Shown: positions 11,415 through 22,194 of the stretch, one piece after another | How positions within the stretch are numbered: position 1 is the first letter of the stretch | Layout: each line of letters starts with the position of its first letter | DNA from: Norana najaformis | Taxonomy: Eukaryota > Annelida > Clitellata > Crassiclitellata > Hormogastridae | DNA length: 64,000 bases | Reading direction: 5' to 3' | Assembly: GCA_964023275.1 (NCBI GenBank) | Contig: OZ029928.1 | Location: forward strand, 20,435,686 to 20,499,685 | The notes under the pieces: model-generated | Seen by the model: the letters and a program-made list of their open reading frames with translations, nothing else | The model's database searches: none | What the model was told of the DNA's origin: nothing | Position numbers and translations under genes: made by a program

Positions 11415-14400
11415 GCAAGACGGGCCTACTTAAGATGGTCGGGACATAGGAGGACTCGCATCTCTCCGTCATCACACTCGCTCTTTCGCTTGATCTTTAT
11501 GACTGGGCTCACGTCAGCTGCAGGCATCGCTCATGTTGCTGTTGCTGATGCAAACGATGATGACAACGATTACGGATGTTGCTGCTGCTGCTGCTGCTGC
11601 TGAATCAGTGATCTATGCTCAATTTCTTGGATTTATTCATATTTGCTTTCTGTCATAACCTGTTGACCCTTAAAACCAATCGAAACTAAAGAAATTCTGG
11701 TATCACAGAGACAGTCTCACTTCCTTTCTGCCTGACCACTGGATCTTGACCTGCAGCCGAATCTGACCTTACCTGACCTCCTTGACCTTCTGTTGACTTA
11801 GCGCCTGTGGTTAATCTGGAGACTGTGATTCAGCGTTTGTTTTCTTGTTGTTCGCCAGATGGCGTCGTGTCCTACAGCATGCGTCAGGGCGAGAAGCGAA
11901 ACTCGGAGATTGACCTTCGTGACCTGACCTATGACGGGGTCATAAAGAACAATTACCTTTCCGGCGGTTTGGGTCAGCTGGTTGACGGGGAGGAAGGTCA
12001 GTCCAACTTCCGGTTGGACCCTCGGGCGCTCGGCATCAAGGGATACGAGTGGATTGGCTGGAGAAACGACAGCTTTTCCGGTGGATTCGTCGAAATCCTC
12101 TTCCGCTTCGATGCCGTTCGAAATTTCACATCACTGCGCATTCACTGCAACAACATGTTCGGCAAGGAAGTTCGCGTCTTTCGATTGGCGCAGATCGAGT
12201 TCAGTGAAGCGAATCGATTTGACGGGTCACGCGTCGTTGAGTATCAGTACATGAGGGACATGCTCATCGAATACGCTCGTCCGGTTGTCATTCCCCTGCA
12301 GACTGGTTACATCGCCAGATACATCCGATTGCAGCTCTACTTCGATGCCAGGTGGATGTTAATCAGCGAGGTTCAGTTCGAATCAGGTTGGTGCAGCGAC
12401 AGGATCCAATAGGCGCCATATAAATTATGTTACTGAATCTCAAGTTCAGTTTGTACTCTTCAATATGTCAGGCTTTCTATGTGGACATAGTTCTAAACAT
12501 CGAACAGAGTTTCATCTCACTCAAATTTAGTCGGTTTTCTCTAGGCCAGCAGGTGCAGGAAAAGCGAATGTCAATCATCTCTTGTCAATCATGTGTTCTC
12601 TATCAGTCGTCTGTTGTCATCTGTCTGCGTTTGTCTGTGTAGAGTATGTCTTGGAGAGTCTTCTGTCTCCTGTAGATCATCTCCTCATCTCGTCCCACCC
12701 ATCTTCAAACGGCGAGATGGCAGAAGATGGCGACAACTTGGATGAGCATCGACTTCCTGGACGGAAAGGCAACGGAAACCAGGCCAGCAATGGGTCGAGT
12801 CCACCGTATCATCAGACACCCAGTGGTCAGTATCACTGGTCAAGCTGATGACCATAGTCACCATACACCATAGTCTGCTGCTTTTGAAGATGGTGATGAT
12901 GATGATGATGATGACGACGACGATGATTTTAAGTGAGGTTTAAAGGGTTTTAAATGAAACCAAATAACAATCGATATTGGAGTCAATCAAAAGAAAGCAT
13001 TGCTAGGCATCCAAAGGCGAGATGAAAAGGACGATCAGTCACCTTAACTGGGTCACCTGATTATTTCTTATGACAGGTTTCAAGATGCCTAAGACGGCGT
13101 TTCTAGCAAATACTTGTACTTACAGCTGTTATCGTTGACTATGCATGAGTTTGTATATCTAGGAGGGCTTATTACAGAAGACGCCAGATGCACAAGAGAC
13201 ATCAAGAGAAGAAGTACTCTGGCATGCGCAATGTTCGGCAAGCTAAATAAAATCTGGAGAGACAGAAATATATCAACGAGAACCAAGATGAAGCTGTATG
13301 AAACCTTGGTCATACCAGTACTACTGCATGGCTCAGAATGCTGGTGTCTGAGAAAAGAAGATGAGAGGAAACTTTTGGCGACGGAGATGAGCTGGCTGAG
13401 AAGAATAAAGGGCAGGAGTAGAAAAGAAAGGATCAGAAACGAGGTGACTAGGAGAGAACTGGGACAAGAAGAAACACTCATTGATAGAATAAGGAAAAAA
13501 GACTAAAATGGCTAGGACATGTGATGAGAATGGACAATAACAGATTACCATCAGTGGCTTTAAATGGATATATAGAAGGAACGAGGAGCAGAGGAAGACA
13601 ACAGAAGACATGGTTGGACAACATAAGAGAAGATCTGGAGGGAATGAAAATAAGCATGAGAGAAGCAAGGGACAAGATCAGCGACAGAGAACAGTGGAGA
13701 CGACAGGTTGAGGACTCATCGTCGGCGGTGGCCTGACGGAGGAGAAGCAAAGAAGAAGAAGAAAAAGAAGATGCATGTGTAGTCTGATGAGAAATGTTTT
13801 ACAAGAAAATGAAGATGATGATGGTGACGCAACTGTTCTTATCCGTCTGACTGTTCATTTAGATGGAGCACTGGCCATTGAATCAGATGCGGATGCTGAG
13901 GCGGCGGACAATGAAGATGCGGCCGATGTGATGGAGAGAGCGCAGAGAAACGTGAGTGATGAGTACATTGGAATCATCGTCGGAGCTCTGCTGACTCTTC
14001 TCTTCCTCCTCCTGGCCGTTGCCATCATCTTCTGGCTGCGCTGTAGGAGGAGATCTAAGTATACGAGCAGCAGCAGCAGCAGTAGCGGCAGCATCAGCAA
14101 CCATCATCGCATCATGAAGTGCGTCGACCTGCCGCATCGCCTCGCCATTGACCTCGCCTGCAGCAGCAGCAGCCAGAACGGCGCCAAACTGGTGACCGGC
14201 AACATGTACAACTTCATGGCAACTTCGGATATCGACTCCGATGCCAACGGATGCTGCTCTGCTGCTTTTAACAACGCCATCGAATTCTACCGCGAGCCGC
14301 AGACTTCGTCGTCGGCTGCAACTGGCGCCAGGTGTCGCCAGCTGCCTGAGCCACCGCCGAACATCTCGGAATCCTCATCGTCTGGTGAGAAGGACCTCTT

Positions 14401-17400
14401 GTGGGTTTCACTTCCTATTTCAATTAATAGCCAATTAAAGAATAACTTCACTAAAATCAGATTTAAGCTTAATTTTTAGCCCTTATCAACTGTGGAGCAA
14501 AGAAGGCCAACAGAACTTACTGAGCGACGTCGTCAAACTCAAAAAACGCTTTTGCTTAGAAAGTTTCACAGAAAGGCAATCTTTTCCCTGGGGGGGCAGA
14601 GAGAGGAGACAGACAGACAAATAGACAGACAGACGCAGGCTGACAGACAAAGAAAGGTTTGAAGAAGAAGAGGAAGAGAAACTTCTCCCTTTTGTCTCTC
14701 CGTCTCATCACAAATGCACAGTAAAGGCTGATGTCGGTTATCTAAACTAATCTAATCTTAATCTTTTGAAATCTAATCTGAAAGCTACTATATCGCCGTT
14801 ATTTCAACGCACAAGGCAACAACAAGGTGACATCTAAGGAAAACTGCATTTGGAATCGCAATGAGCTAAAACAGTCGAGATGTAAGAGTTGCCAGAGACT
14901 GGGTTACAGCTACGGAGGACTGGATGCTACGGAGGACAACCAATCGGAAAAGATGACAGTTCAGCTCAGACGTGAACGATATCATGATGATGGGCGCTCG
15001 GTGCGTTTCCACTCTGTCCTCTGTATGCACTGGCAGCTAAAACCGATTGAAACTCTGTTTCCGCCATTACGGTAATGGAGCTATATCAATCAGATAATGT
15101 TCTGCTTAAAATGAGTGATGAGGAGCAAGCTAACGCTGCTGTATGTTCGACAGATGCTTTGGCTGCACGCGAATATGCCACAGTCAACCTGACAACAGTC
15201 AATGTGCCTCCTCTTCTTCCTACTCCCGTTCCTGCTCCTCCTGCTCCTCCTGTACCTGTCTGTCGCGGTGACAACACACCCTCCCGTAGTCATCCAGGTG
15301 CTGAGCCATTATTTATAAACAACCTGCCTCTGCTGCCTCCCCCTCTTCTCTCCCCTGCCGCTCACAACAACTTCCCATCAGGGACCATCCACCGCAAATG
15401 CCAGCCTCCGAAGAACCTCTGTGTTCGAGGACCTCTTAGTCAGACGATCCTACGGCCCATCCATCATATCCCAAGAAGCGGAGCTTACGCAGGCTGCAGC
15501 TGGACAAAGGACGAGAAGGAAGCGCATCAGTCGGTCAGAGTCTGCGACGACGACTTTTCTGTGATAGAGTTTCCGCGGCAGAATCTCCGCTTTCTCGAGA
15601 AAGTAGGAGAAGGACAGTTTGGTGAGGTTAGTCTACTTCCTCCGACGACCATCGGCCTTAATTTGTCTCATTCATTGGCTCATCAACATTTTCCTCCCCT
15701 TCCATATTCCCTCACTCCCTCCCTTCATTCCTCCCTCACTACCGCATTCTCTTCCTTCCTCTCTCTCTCTCTCTTCCTTCCTCTCTCCCTCTTCCTTCCT
15801 CTCTCTCTCTCTCTGTCTCTCTCTCTCATCCTCTCTGTCTCTTTCCTCTTCTCTGTCCTCGTTTAGCGTTGCTAAAATAATCAGCATATTGGGAAGGTTT
15901 CGAATGCAGCATAAATATTTTCATAATCTTTAAAACGCGATGGAGTCCACGTGGAATTCGATCGTCGTTCGGTGTCAGTGACCGACGTCGTCTCAACATT
16001 CATCGCAGTAACTGGGATAACCAGGTTCTGTTTGCGGATGCATTTCGTTGGATTGGCCCCATCGTCGTCGGTACTCTGCCTACCGTTCTCTTTCTTTAGG
16101 TGCAACTGTGCGAGGCCGTTGGTATCTCCGACTGCTTCGACGACACTTGGACCGTAACGTCGTCAACATCAGCCACACGTTCTGCGCTGGTTGCTGTGAA
16201 GATGCTCAGGAAGAATGCGAACGAACAAACCAGGTATTTTGAGCGCTTCTTCGAGGGCGCTGCCTACAGAGTTACACATTTATTCACACATGATTGACGT
16301 TTAGTTGCCAAGTTTTGGAATGGACGATGCTAAGCTCTTAAAGTTAGCTATTGAGTATTTTCTGAATGCCATCTCTAAGAAATCCGATTCAACCAATCAA
16401 CGAACGAGGAAGCAGAGAGAAAGACAGACAGACAGACAGACAGAGAGAGAGAGAGAGAGGGAGAGAGAAAGAAAGAAAGAAAGACAGATGTTGATGTAAT
16501 CGATCTTGGAGGTCGGAATTTCCAGGCGTCTGTCCTGTCGTTCGGTGTTTCGAATGACGGCTTCAGTGAAGCGTCTGTGATTCGCCTACAGGGTTTCCTT
16601 TGAAAATCGACGAAGATCCGGTTAAACTGAGAGTCCGGTCTACAATCGGTTGGTATAAAATGTCGTGTGGTTTGTGTTGTCTTTCCTCGCGATGCCCAGA
16701 GCGGATTTTGAGAAGGAAGTGAAGATCATGACTCGACTGAGAGACGCAAACATCGTTCGTCTGATCGGTGTCTGTACGTTGAAAGAACCGCTTTGCGTCA
16801 TCATTGAATACATGAAGTATGGCGACCTCAACCAGTTCCTTGGCCGTCACGCCCCAGAGCACACGGACGACACGGGACGACGAACAGCTGTCGACTCAGC
16901 TGCTCTTCTCAGGCGAGTCGATGTAATTGTAATTGAAAATTTATATAGCGCCGCTTCAAGTTACACTAATCAGAAGCATTGAATAGTTTCTCGGTTGAAT
17001 TGCTTCGACGCCTTCAAGGTGCTTGAAGCGTTTAATGCTGAGTCATCTAACGAGCTTTGGGCCATCAGCCGTTACATGTTGTGTATTTCTGTATGTTTTC
17101 AGTTACGGTTCACTGATTTTCATGGCATCTCAGATAGCGTCTGGAATGAAGTTCATGGAAAGCCTAAACCTGGTCCATCGAGACCTGGCGACGCGCAACT
17201 GCCTCGTCGGAGAGAACTGCGTCGTTAAGATTGCCGACTTCGGCATGAGTCGCAGTTTGTACAGCGTCGACTACTACAAAGTCCAAGGCCGAGCGACGCT
17301 GCCGGTCCGGTGGATGGCCTGGGAATCCGTCATCCTAGTATGTAAAATGTCACCACACTTCTGATATTGATCCTCCTGTCTCTGAAGCACTAAGACAGCA

Positions 17401-18462
17401 CCAACGATTGAGCATCAGCGACTCAGTCGATCTGCTGTACAAGCCACGTGTCTGTCTCTGTATTGCAAGAAAGAGGCAGCATCAACGCTTCTCTCCTTTT
17501 AGTCGTTTCTTCTTGGTTCAAGTCTCTCTTGAAGCATAATTGTTTGCAAGTCAGTGCCAGGCTCCTGCGACACGGGGTCGATCATTAGAGCTTTTGACCC
17601 ACCGACGCCTACGATTCCTCGCTCAGTCGATGGACATATGGCGTGTTAACAAAAGCATTGCTTGCTTCCAAGTCTTGTGATGCACAGGACCTGAAATTCG
17701 TCCACTGCCGGCTGAAGGGCCGCAGAGCGAGAAATGATCGTGCGTGCCAGTATATGATGCATGCATTCAGTCGCTGCCACATGTACGTCGACTGTAGCGA
17801 CCATCAACTTAAGCAGCAGGCTAGTAGCGCTAGAAAAATTCTCGATTATTATTCGTTTATTATTATTCGATTATTATTACTATTTTTATTATTATTATTA
17901 TTATTATTATTACTGCTACTACTGCTACTACCACTTCCACTACTACCACTACTACTACACTACTACTACTACTACTATTATTATTATTGTTGTTGTTGTC
18001 ATTATTATTATTTTATCATTATTATTATTTTTATTATTATTGCTATTACTTAGGAGTTATGTTGTTGTATCGTTGAAGGGTAAGTTTTCGACAAAGAGTG
18101 ACGTCTGGTCGTTTGGAGTGACGATGTGGGAGATCTTGACCTTCGCTCGAGAACAGCCTCTTCACGCCCTCACCAACGAACAGGTCATCGAAAACTTGGA
18201 CCAGTTCTATAGCGCCAATGGCCTCGCGCTGTGTCCTTCGCGGCCGGCCATCTGTCCTCCGGAGATCTACGACCTGATGAGGGAGTGCTGGAACCGAGAC
18301 GAAGCCGGGCGACCTACCTTCCGCGAGATCCACATGTTCCTCCAGCGCAAGAACATGGGATACGACAGCGGTCGCTGCTCGGCCGACGACACGAGGCCAA
18401 GCGATGACTCTGCCACTGCGGGTGGTGGTGGTGGTGTTGGTGGTGGTGGCGTAGTCGTCTGA
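3943..18462 (+). CDS. DDR: Discoidin domain receptor tyrosine kinase (DDR), 5' end missing
   Basis: Collagen-activated receptor tyrosine kinase of the plasma membrane. Twelve exons join in phase: 3943-4048, 8927-9068, 9445-9534, 11267-11414, 11859-12386, 12676-12825, 13863-14384, 15094-15626, 16100-16233, 16700-16912, 17103-17337 and 18079-18462 (stop TGA). They give about 1061 codons. Domain order is discoidin (DS), DS-like, short linker, one transmembrane helix, long juxtamembrane region, kinase: the DDR1/DDR2 architecture. The visible protein starts at the first DS cysteine (CREALGMQ), so the signal peptide is on an exon I could not place. Two introns use GC instead of GT donors. After the kinase there is an unusual Gly/Val tail ([13 protein letters not shown]). 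Exon 12676-12825 is the least certain. Invertebrate DDRs do not map one-to-one to DDR1 or DDR2, so no number is given. Confidence 0.92.
4298..4364. repeat. (TCTG)n microsatellite
   Basis: About 14-16 tandem TCTG/TCCG units in the first visible DDR intron. Confidence 0.9.
4448..5005. repeat. 24-bp minisatellite, about 23 units
   Basis: Near-perfect tandem array of a 24-base C-rich unit (CCGCCCCAACCCCTCCCGTC core). Units differ only at a few positions (CCCCT/CTCCT, GTCC/GCCC). The minus strand of each unit has four G-runs (GGGG, GGGG, GGG, GGGG across a unit boundary), which is a G-quadruplex pattern. All three frames stay open on both strands because the unit is a multiple of three; it lies in a DDR intron and is not called coding. 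Confidence 0.95.
5302..5678. repeat. (TCCA/TCCG)n tetranucleotide array
   Basis: About 375 bases of TCCA and TCCG units with occasional CAGC and TCAA interruptions, in the DDR intron. The HPSIHPS (plus) and WMDGRTDG (minus) frames are translation artefacts. Confidence 0.95.
6010..6975. repeat. 55-bp pyrimidine-only minisatellite, about 17 units
   Basis: Units start with CATTCTCTCTTTT and continue through CTCGCTCT and CCTCCCTCCCTCCC to CTCGCTCCCT. The CATTC word recurs at 6181, 6236, 6281, 6336 and 6391: mostly 55 bases, with one 45-base unit lacking a block. Nearly pure pyrimidine on the sense strand of the DDR transcript. Confidence 0.9.
7450..7775. repeat. 27-bp degenerate minisatellite
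   Basis: About 12 imperfect units of the form ATCTATGTTGATGCCATGTT followed by CTGAGCC. The minus-strand open frame (7555-7761) reads a nine-residue repeat around NIDGSEHGI, but the array lies in a DDR intron with no splice support, so it is treated as non-coding. Confidence 0.85.
8325..8535. repeat. CTC/CTT-rich tract
   Basis: Imperfect TCC and CTT triplets, pyrimidine-rich on the + strand. A GCT-rich stretch (about 7885-7960) precedes it. Both lie in the first visible DDR intron. Confidence 0.8.
9257..9298. repeat. (GCA)14 trinucleotide tract
   Basis: Fourteen perfect GCA units in the DDR intron between the exons ending at 9068 and starting at 9445. Similar shorter tracts occur at about 7405-7435, 11577-11603 and 26828-26854. 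Confidence 0.95.
9825..9918. repeat. (TTCC)n microsatellite
   Basis: Tandem TTCC/TTCA units, followed by a (TG)n run at about 9949-9975. In the DDR intron between 9534 and 11267. Confidence 0.9.
10600..10668. repeat. (GGAC)n microsatellite
   Basis: About 17 tandem GGAC units in the same DDR intron. A further AT-rich block of ATACA/TATGCA words follows at 11040-11195. Confidence 0.9.
11415..11858 (+). other. DDR: DDR intron with GC-AG boundaries (first of two)
   Basis: The exon ending TGG AAA G must join AT GGC GTC at 11859 to read WKDGVVSY, which matches the conserved W-x-DGLxSY of DDRs. The base pair after the exon is GC (AAAG|GCAAGA), not GT, and no GT nearby keeps the frame. GC donors with a strong AG|GCAAG context are a known minor class. 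Confidence 0.75.
11700..11815 (+). mobile_element. LINE-B 3' UTR fragment
   Basis: Words shared with the other family-B copies: ACTGGATCTTGACCTG, CCGAATCTGACCT and TTGACTTAGCGCCTGTG. A decayed piece just 5' of the DDR exon at 11859. Confidence 0.5.
11859..14384 (+). CDS. DDR: DDR DS-like domain, linker and transmembrane exons
   Basis: Exon 11859-12386 starts DGVVSYSM and carries the DS-like domain: [42 protein letters not shown] and the closing [12 protein letters not shown], each with a clear match in DDR1/2. Exon 12676-12825 is a Ser/Gly/Asn-rich extracellular linker; its phase (1 in, 1 out) fits and it restores the FxSD sequence seen in vertebrates, but it has no domain to confirm it. Exon 13863-14384 has an acidic stretch, then one transmembrane helix ([20 protein letters not shown], about residues 424-448), an Arg-rich stop-transfer segment (RCRRR) and a Ser-rich juxtamembrane region. 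Confidence 0.85.
13090..13765 (+). mobile_element. LINE reverse-transcriptase C-terminal fragment
   Basis: Encodes the typical C-terminal half of a LINE ORF2: [51 protein letters not shown], then [16 protein letters not shown] and [19 protein letters not shown]. The two halves (13114-13506 and 13507-13737) are in different frames, separated by one extra base in an A-run near 13495. It ends in an AAGAAGAAG tail. 5'-truncated, dead, and inserted in the DDR intron 100 bases before the transmembrane exon. I do not assign a clade. Confidence 0.85.
15094..18462 (+). CDS. DDR: DDR cytoplasmic kinase exons
   Basis: Exon 15094-15626 holds a Pro-rich juxtamembrane region with a REYATVNL tyrosine site, then [20 protein letters not shown], the Gly-rich loop. 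Exon 16100-16233 has VAVKML with the ATP-binding lysine; 16700-16912 the C-helix and hinge ([14 protein letters not shown]); 17103-17337 the catalytic HRDLATRN, the DFGMSR motif and the activation-loop tyrosines (YSVDYY), followed by [10 protein letters not shown]. Exon 18079-18462 has [18 protein letters not shown], and the C-lobe to [12 protein letters not shown]. All catalytic residues are present, so the kinase should be active. The tail after the kinase is longer than in vertebrate DDRs, which stop shortly after this point. Confidence 0.92.
15725..15860. repeat. CT-rich tract in DDR intron
   Basis: Polypyrimidine run of CTCTCT/CTTCCT words between the Gly-loop exon (ends 15626) and the VAVK exon (starts 16100). 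An AGAC/GAGA tract on the opposite strand bias lies in the next intron at 16420-16490. Confidence 0.85.
16913..17102 (+). other. DDR: DDR intron with GC-AG boundaries (second of two)
   Basis: The donor is CTCAG|GCGAGT. Joining in phase 2 to TTACGG at 17103 restores [17 protein letters not shown], which aligns with the vertebrate SYTNLKFMATQIASGMK. The GT sites a few bases downstream would put the next exon out of frame. Confidence 0.7.
17842..18053. repeat. (ATT/ACT)n trinucleotide block
   Basis: About 210 bases of ATT, ACT and TTG triplets in the last DDR intron, ending only about 25 bases before the acceptor of the final kinase exon at 18079. Confidence 0.95.
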
Positions 18463-19734
18463 CGTCCTCGCGTGTGTGTGTCTGTTTGTCTTTGCCGCCT
18501 TGTGTCTGTGCGTCCGTCTGTGGCTGGACGATGTTGCTGTTTATGGTCTGTAAAATTGATAATGTTGCACAATCTCTTTGCTAAGTACACTATCAGCCGA
18601 GTGTCAGCCGATCGTCGGACCAGCTGAACAACGGACAACTGATCTTATGTCAGTCAGCATTGAAGCCAGTCTTTGAATGTTGTTGTACATCGTAATTTCT
18701 TCTGCATGAAGGCGACCTTAGAAACGATTTCGTTGAATATAACACGAATTGGCGTGAAAACGATTTTATCGGCAGCTCATTGTGGTCAGCGATTTTCACA
18801 TTGAGACAACTAATGGCCGTGAAATGACTTGGATCGTTTTGAAAACTCATCTAAACTAATCGCCTCCATCAACCAACGTCGAAATGACTCCGCTGCAGCT
18901 TTTGCCTTCGAATGTCAGCTGAAGCTGTAGCTCTGAGAACAACCGAATTATCTATCCATCAATTACATATTTTAGTTTGTCGTGAGTTTTGACAGAATTG
19001 ACATGACATTCCTAAATTAAAAAAGAAACGGCACCCTGCAGAGTTATGCTAGAACATTCCGTCAGCGATGTCAGAATTGCCAGTTGGATACTAATTAGGA
19101 GATCACTGAAGATGTTTCTCTACCAAACAGAAGTTTGATAGGTTATCAGATAGTTAACCCTAACCCTAATCCTAACCCTCAGTTCACTGCATTTGATCTT
19201 TCGCTCTAGCTCATCTCTTCCCATGCATCTCCCGAATTACCATATCCTCATTTACCATGTTCCCAATTACAATATTCCCAATTACCATTTAGTTCTCCCT
19301 AACAAAGACAGTTCGTTTCATCTTCACGCAGTCAACGCCTGGAACATCGCTGTCTATGATGTACATCTACCTTTACACAGGTAACAACTTCTGCTGTCGT
19401 TGTAGCCTGCGGTCATCAGTAATGGACTTGGATTGATGTAGGTCGCTGTCTTAGGATCGGCGCTATCTGTATAGGCAGATGATGAAGCTGGAAATAATGT
19501 CTGCCGTGTGGAGGGAGGCACGGTTTGAGGGGGAGGAAATCAGGAGGAAAGGAGACAAGGAGTGACGGAGGGGGAATGATGTATGTAGGAGGAGAGAGGA
19601 GGAGCAGGACGTAGAAGAGTCTAGAGACAACGGTTAAGCGAAGATGAGCGACCAAAGACGACAGAGGGAGTCAAGCATCGTCAGGGAAAGAAGCTGCTTT
19701 CTAACCGGCAGAACAGAGTTACACATCAGGTCCG
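18463..19734. other. DDR 3' flank; no gene seen
   Basis: Presumably the 3' UTR of DDR begins here; I could not fix a poly(A) signal. The first 70 bases are TG-rich. No coding exon recognised. Confidence 0.5.
19154..19180. repeat. Short interstitial telomere-type repeat
   Basis: Four CCTAAC-type units (one reads CCTAATC), the complement of TTAGGG, the common animal telomere repeat. Two further units occur near 63970 and a TTAGGG pair near 49232. Confidence 0.8.
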
Positions 19735-19990
19735 CATCGTAATCGTAAAGTCCTTATCTATTCATCGCCCAAAAAGCTTACTCTAAGGTCAGGTTCGGTT
19801 CAGGGCCAAGAGTCAAAGGTCAGGCAGGTAGGCAAACCGTTGCGGTTGATGGTGTTTGGGATTGGGCAGATGCGGTGAAGAGGTGGAACCAGGGTAGGAT
19901 CCTTGGACAAGAGATGTTCTCAGTTCCAATGTTTGGTGAGACGGTTAACGACACAAACCATAAGTAAAATAAATGTAATTGTAAAGCTTT
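19735..19990 (-). mobile_element. LINE-B 3' fragment
   Basis: Reads on the minus strand with the family-B signature: CGTAATCGTAA tail at its left edge, TCGCCCAAAAAGCTTA, and GGTTCAGGGCCAAGAGTCAAAGGTCAGGCA (complement of the 3' UTR seen at 24390-24510). Confidence 0.6.
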
Positions 19991-20372
19991 TCGAAATCAA
20001 TTAGAAGCGAAGTTTAATCGATTTTAAATAATAAATAGATTGCGTGCGATGCAACACTTTTGCAGCTACAGCAAGAGCGCCACCCAGCGATCGAGAGGCA
20101 ACGTCATTATGAAGAAGACACAGACAGCGCAATCATCATAATCAACTAATTGCAAAAGACATCTACGGCATTAATTAGCAGTCTGATCAATTCTTCTTCA
20201 TTCCTACAGTCTTAAAAATTATGCATCGGCCAAGTAAAAGCAAGCAGAAGCAGTCTTTAAAATCATTCACTCATATCCTCCGAATTGGAAATTGGCACCA
20301 ACGCAACGATAGCAGACTTCTGGAAACATTCAGGAAAAACAGAGAGGCAGAGAGAAAGGTGCAGGAAGAGAC

Positions 20373-20409
<37 letters not shown>

Positions 20410-21642
20410 CAGACAGACACCGACAAATAAGAAGACAGCGATGTTGCCGAGGAAGAATAGAGAATAACTACAGAAAAACACATTGTCTAGAGGAAGAGAA
20501 TAAATCAGTTTGACATATATATATATACACACATATACTTCTGATCTACAGAGAGAAGGGACAGATGAGCAAACGTTTGCAGAAGTCAGATGGCAGACGA
20601 GAAAGACTGACGAAGACAATAGAAGATGAAGAGGAGAATGAAGAGCCATAAACGGCAGACAGAGAAAGTGGATGGAAATGGAATAATCGGCTGAAGGTTT
20701 TATGATGACCTGGAGATTGAAAATGCCTGGAAACCGGAAGTCAAAAGACGACCGGAAATGGCTACCAAACTTCGCGTCAGGTGGTGCTACACATTTTCTG
20801 CGTTTACAGTTGAGTTTAGTTGAGCCGAGCACAGGTTTCAACTTTACTTCGTCACCGCTGCCGATGACGTCATGGCAATGCCTTGGGCGGAATATTAACC
20901 TCGGATAGAAATCCTTGACCCACCCTGTATAGCATCAGTCGAGTCCCACACCCACCCCCTCTCTCGGCCACCGGACCCAAACGCTGACAAAGTAAGTAAG
21001 AACACTTTTTTGTCAAACGAAAAACACGGTTGAGCAGGAAAAGTTGGTTGCCATTGACGATGGTCGAGGTCAATCACCCGAAGCAACAAGGTCAGTCACC
21101 CGAAGCCATTCCAGACACAATGAGAAATTGCGGCGCTTTCCTCTTTCCTTTCAGTTTCCCACCGAAACCAGAAAATCATCGCATGCCCAACGAAACTTCT
21201 CTGCACAAAAGAGCATCTAGCCACTTCCTCCCACCCAAACACATTTAGCCACAGAAACTCTAAGTGTAGAGCAAGTCTTGAAGAGTCGAATGACGGCGAA
21301 GAGGTGGTGATGGTGATGGTATAACCATGGTGGTGGTGGCAGCGGCGGTGGCGGCGGTGGCGGCGGTGGCGGCGGTGGCGGTATAGGTGCGTTGATTGTC
21401 TGTCTAGAGAGGCACGTGGCATAAATGTGTCGTTCGATGTCGTCGAGCGGAAGAGTTGACAAGGAATCGCATTCTCTTGGAGATCGATCGATTAGACTCA
21501 AACCATCAATCGATCGATTAGACAGACAACACATTCTGTGTGTCTCTGTCTTAATCGAGTTCTCTTGAAATCGGAAGACACTTCTCTTCCGCCAGATTTT
21601 CCTCTCTCGCTCTTGAAACTGCATCCGACTCAGAGGAGAGCC
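19991..21642. other. Intergenic DNA without a supported gene
   Basis: Holds an (ACAG)n run at about 20372-20425 and a GGC/GGT-rich run at about 21300-21385. The 192-residue minus-strand frame at 20263-20841 runs through the repeat and resembles no family I know. Nothing else recognised. Confidence 0.5.
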
Positions 21643-21922
21643 AGCCAGCCAATCAGCCAGCCAATCAGCCAGCCAATCAGCCAGCCAATCAGCCAGCCAA
21701 TCAGCCAGCCAATCAGCCAGCCAATCAGCCAGCCAATCAGCCAGCCAATCAGCCAGCCAATCAGCCAGCCAATCAGCCAGCCAATCAGCCAGCCAATCAG
21801 CCAGCCAATCAGCCAGCCAATCAGCCAGCCAATCAGCCAGCCAATCAGCCAGCCAATCAGCCAGCCAATCAGCCAGCCAATCAGCCAGCCAATCAGCCAG
21901 CCAATCAGCCAGCCAATCAGCC
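21643..21922. repeat. 12-bp minisatellite CCAGCCAATCAG, about 23 units
   Basis: Essentially perfect tandem array. Each unit carries CAGCCAATCAGC, a full CCAAT-box (NF-Y) consensus core, in the same orientation. The ISQP (plus) and LIGW (minus) repeat frames are artefacts of a unit length divisible by three. Confidence 0.97.
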
Positions 21923-22194
21923 GCCGTCGGAATGCAAGAGTTGTAGTTGATGTCGTTGCTGATGCTACCTCTCTTCGTCCGACTGATACTCCTTCCCCTG
22001 AAAGATCATACAACACGACAGCTCAGTTTTCTTTCTTGTTGTGACATCCTATTTGTCTTAACCACCCTCCTTTGCTCTGTTCTTCTCTGTTCTTCTCTGC
22101 TCTCCTACAACCTCTTCTCTTCTAATCTCCAACGCTATGCAGTAACAATGATTGCTTCACTGAAAGATTAGCCTGAGCCCTTGTGTTTCGCTGT

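Noticed and set aside
20263..20841. 192-codon minus-strand frame with hydrophobic runs
   Set aside because: The LSVCLSVC part comes from the ACAG microsatellite; the rest resembles no family and has no splice context.
21538..22044. ISQP/LIGW repeat frames
   Set aside because: Artefact of the 12-bp CCAAT minisatellite; unit length is a multiple of three.
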